A stretch of DNA of 7,024 nt, from assembly GCA_030036985.1 (NCBI GenBank), contig JASHSD010000607.1, forward strand, positions 1-7,024. Reading direction: 5' to 3'. Position numbers and translations under genes: made by a program. The notes under the pieces were generated by a model that was not told where the DNA came from, did not search any database, and saw only the letters and a list, made by a program, of their open reading frames with translations. Below are positions 6,943-7,024 of this stretch, piece after piece (the first letter of the stretch is position 1; each line of letters opens with the position of its first letter). The DNA comes from Bryobacteraceae bacterium. Lineage in GTDB: Bacteria > Acidobacteriota > Terriglobia > Bryobacterales > Bryobacteraceae.

Positions 6943-7024
6943 CTACTTGGTAACCTTTCCCTGAACCCGCGCCACGATCTCTTCGGCGATGTTCTTCGGC
7001 ACTTCCTCGTACCGCGAGAAGTGC
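6943..7024 (-). CDS. fusA: Translation elongation factor EF-G, 3' end (runs off the window)
   Basis: Only the last 26 codons and a TAG stop are present. They read HFSRYEEVPKNIAEEIVARV followed by QGKVTK. This matches the usual EF-G C-terminus, in which an F-x-x-Y-x-x-V-P-x-N-I-A-E-E-I pattern closes domain V. EF-G is the GTPase that drives translocation of tRNA and mRNA. The position directly upstream of tuf is the standard str-operon arrangement and supports the call. The rest of the protein lies beyond the window. Confidence 0.9.
   Translation of the reverse strand, partial: HFSRYEEVPKNIAEEIVARVQGKVTK

Overview
The window is a stretch of a fused str–S10–spc translation operon. All genes lie on the minus strand, so transcription runs from high to low coordinates. 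The order in the direction of transcription is fusA (3' end only), tuf, rpsJ, rplC, rplD, rplW, rplB, rpsS, rplV, rpsC, rplP, rpmC, rpsQ and rplN (5' part only). Every gene is recognisable by protein motifs and the order is the classical bacterial one. The base composition is GC-rich. My best guess is an Acidobacteriota bacterium, possibly of the Solibacter/Bryobacter type. That guess rests on str joined directly to S10, a long charged tail on S3, a non-proteobacterial L3 core loop, and a palindromic repeat of a kind I associate with those genomes. It is not proven from this window.

Layout by region: 6919-7024 holds the end of EF-G and a 24-nt spacer with a strong tuf ribosome binding site. 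5731-6918 is EF-Tu. Only 4 nt separate tuf from rpsJ, so there is no room for the S10 leader that mediates L4 autoregulation in E. coli. 5343-5402 is a 60-nt spacer between rpsJ and rplC. 3928-4044 is a 117-nt spacer between rplD and rplW, and it contains the one clearly non-standard element here: three consecutive near-perfect hairpins with a shared CGAGT core. From rplW down to rplN the genes are packed, with gaps from an overlap of 1 nt to 25 nt, which points to one mRNA with coupled translation.

The products work together. EF-G and EF-Tu drive elongation. S10, S19, S3 and S17 belong to the 30S subunit. L3, L4, L23, L2, L22, L16, L29 and L14 belong to the 50S subunit, where they cover assembly, the peptidyl transferase centre, the exit tunnel and its opening.

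The window is core housekeeping DNA. I see no novel gene system. The points worth a second look are the triple-hairpin element inside the operon and the roughly 120-residue C-terminal tail of S3, which runs from an Arg/Gly/Asp-rich block through a Pro-rich block to an acidic end.
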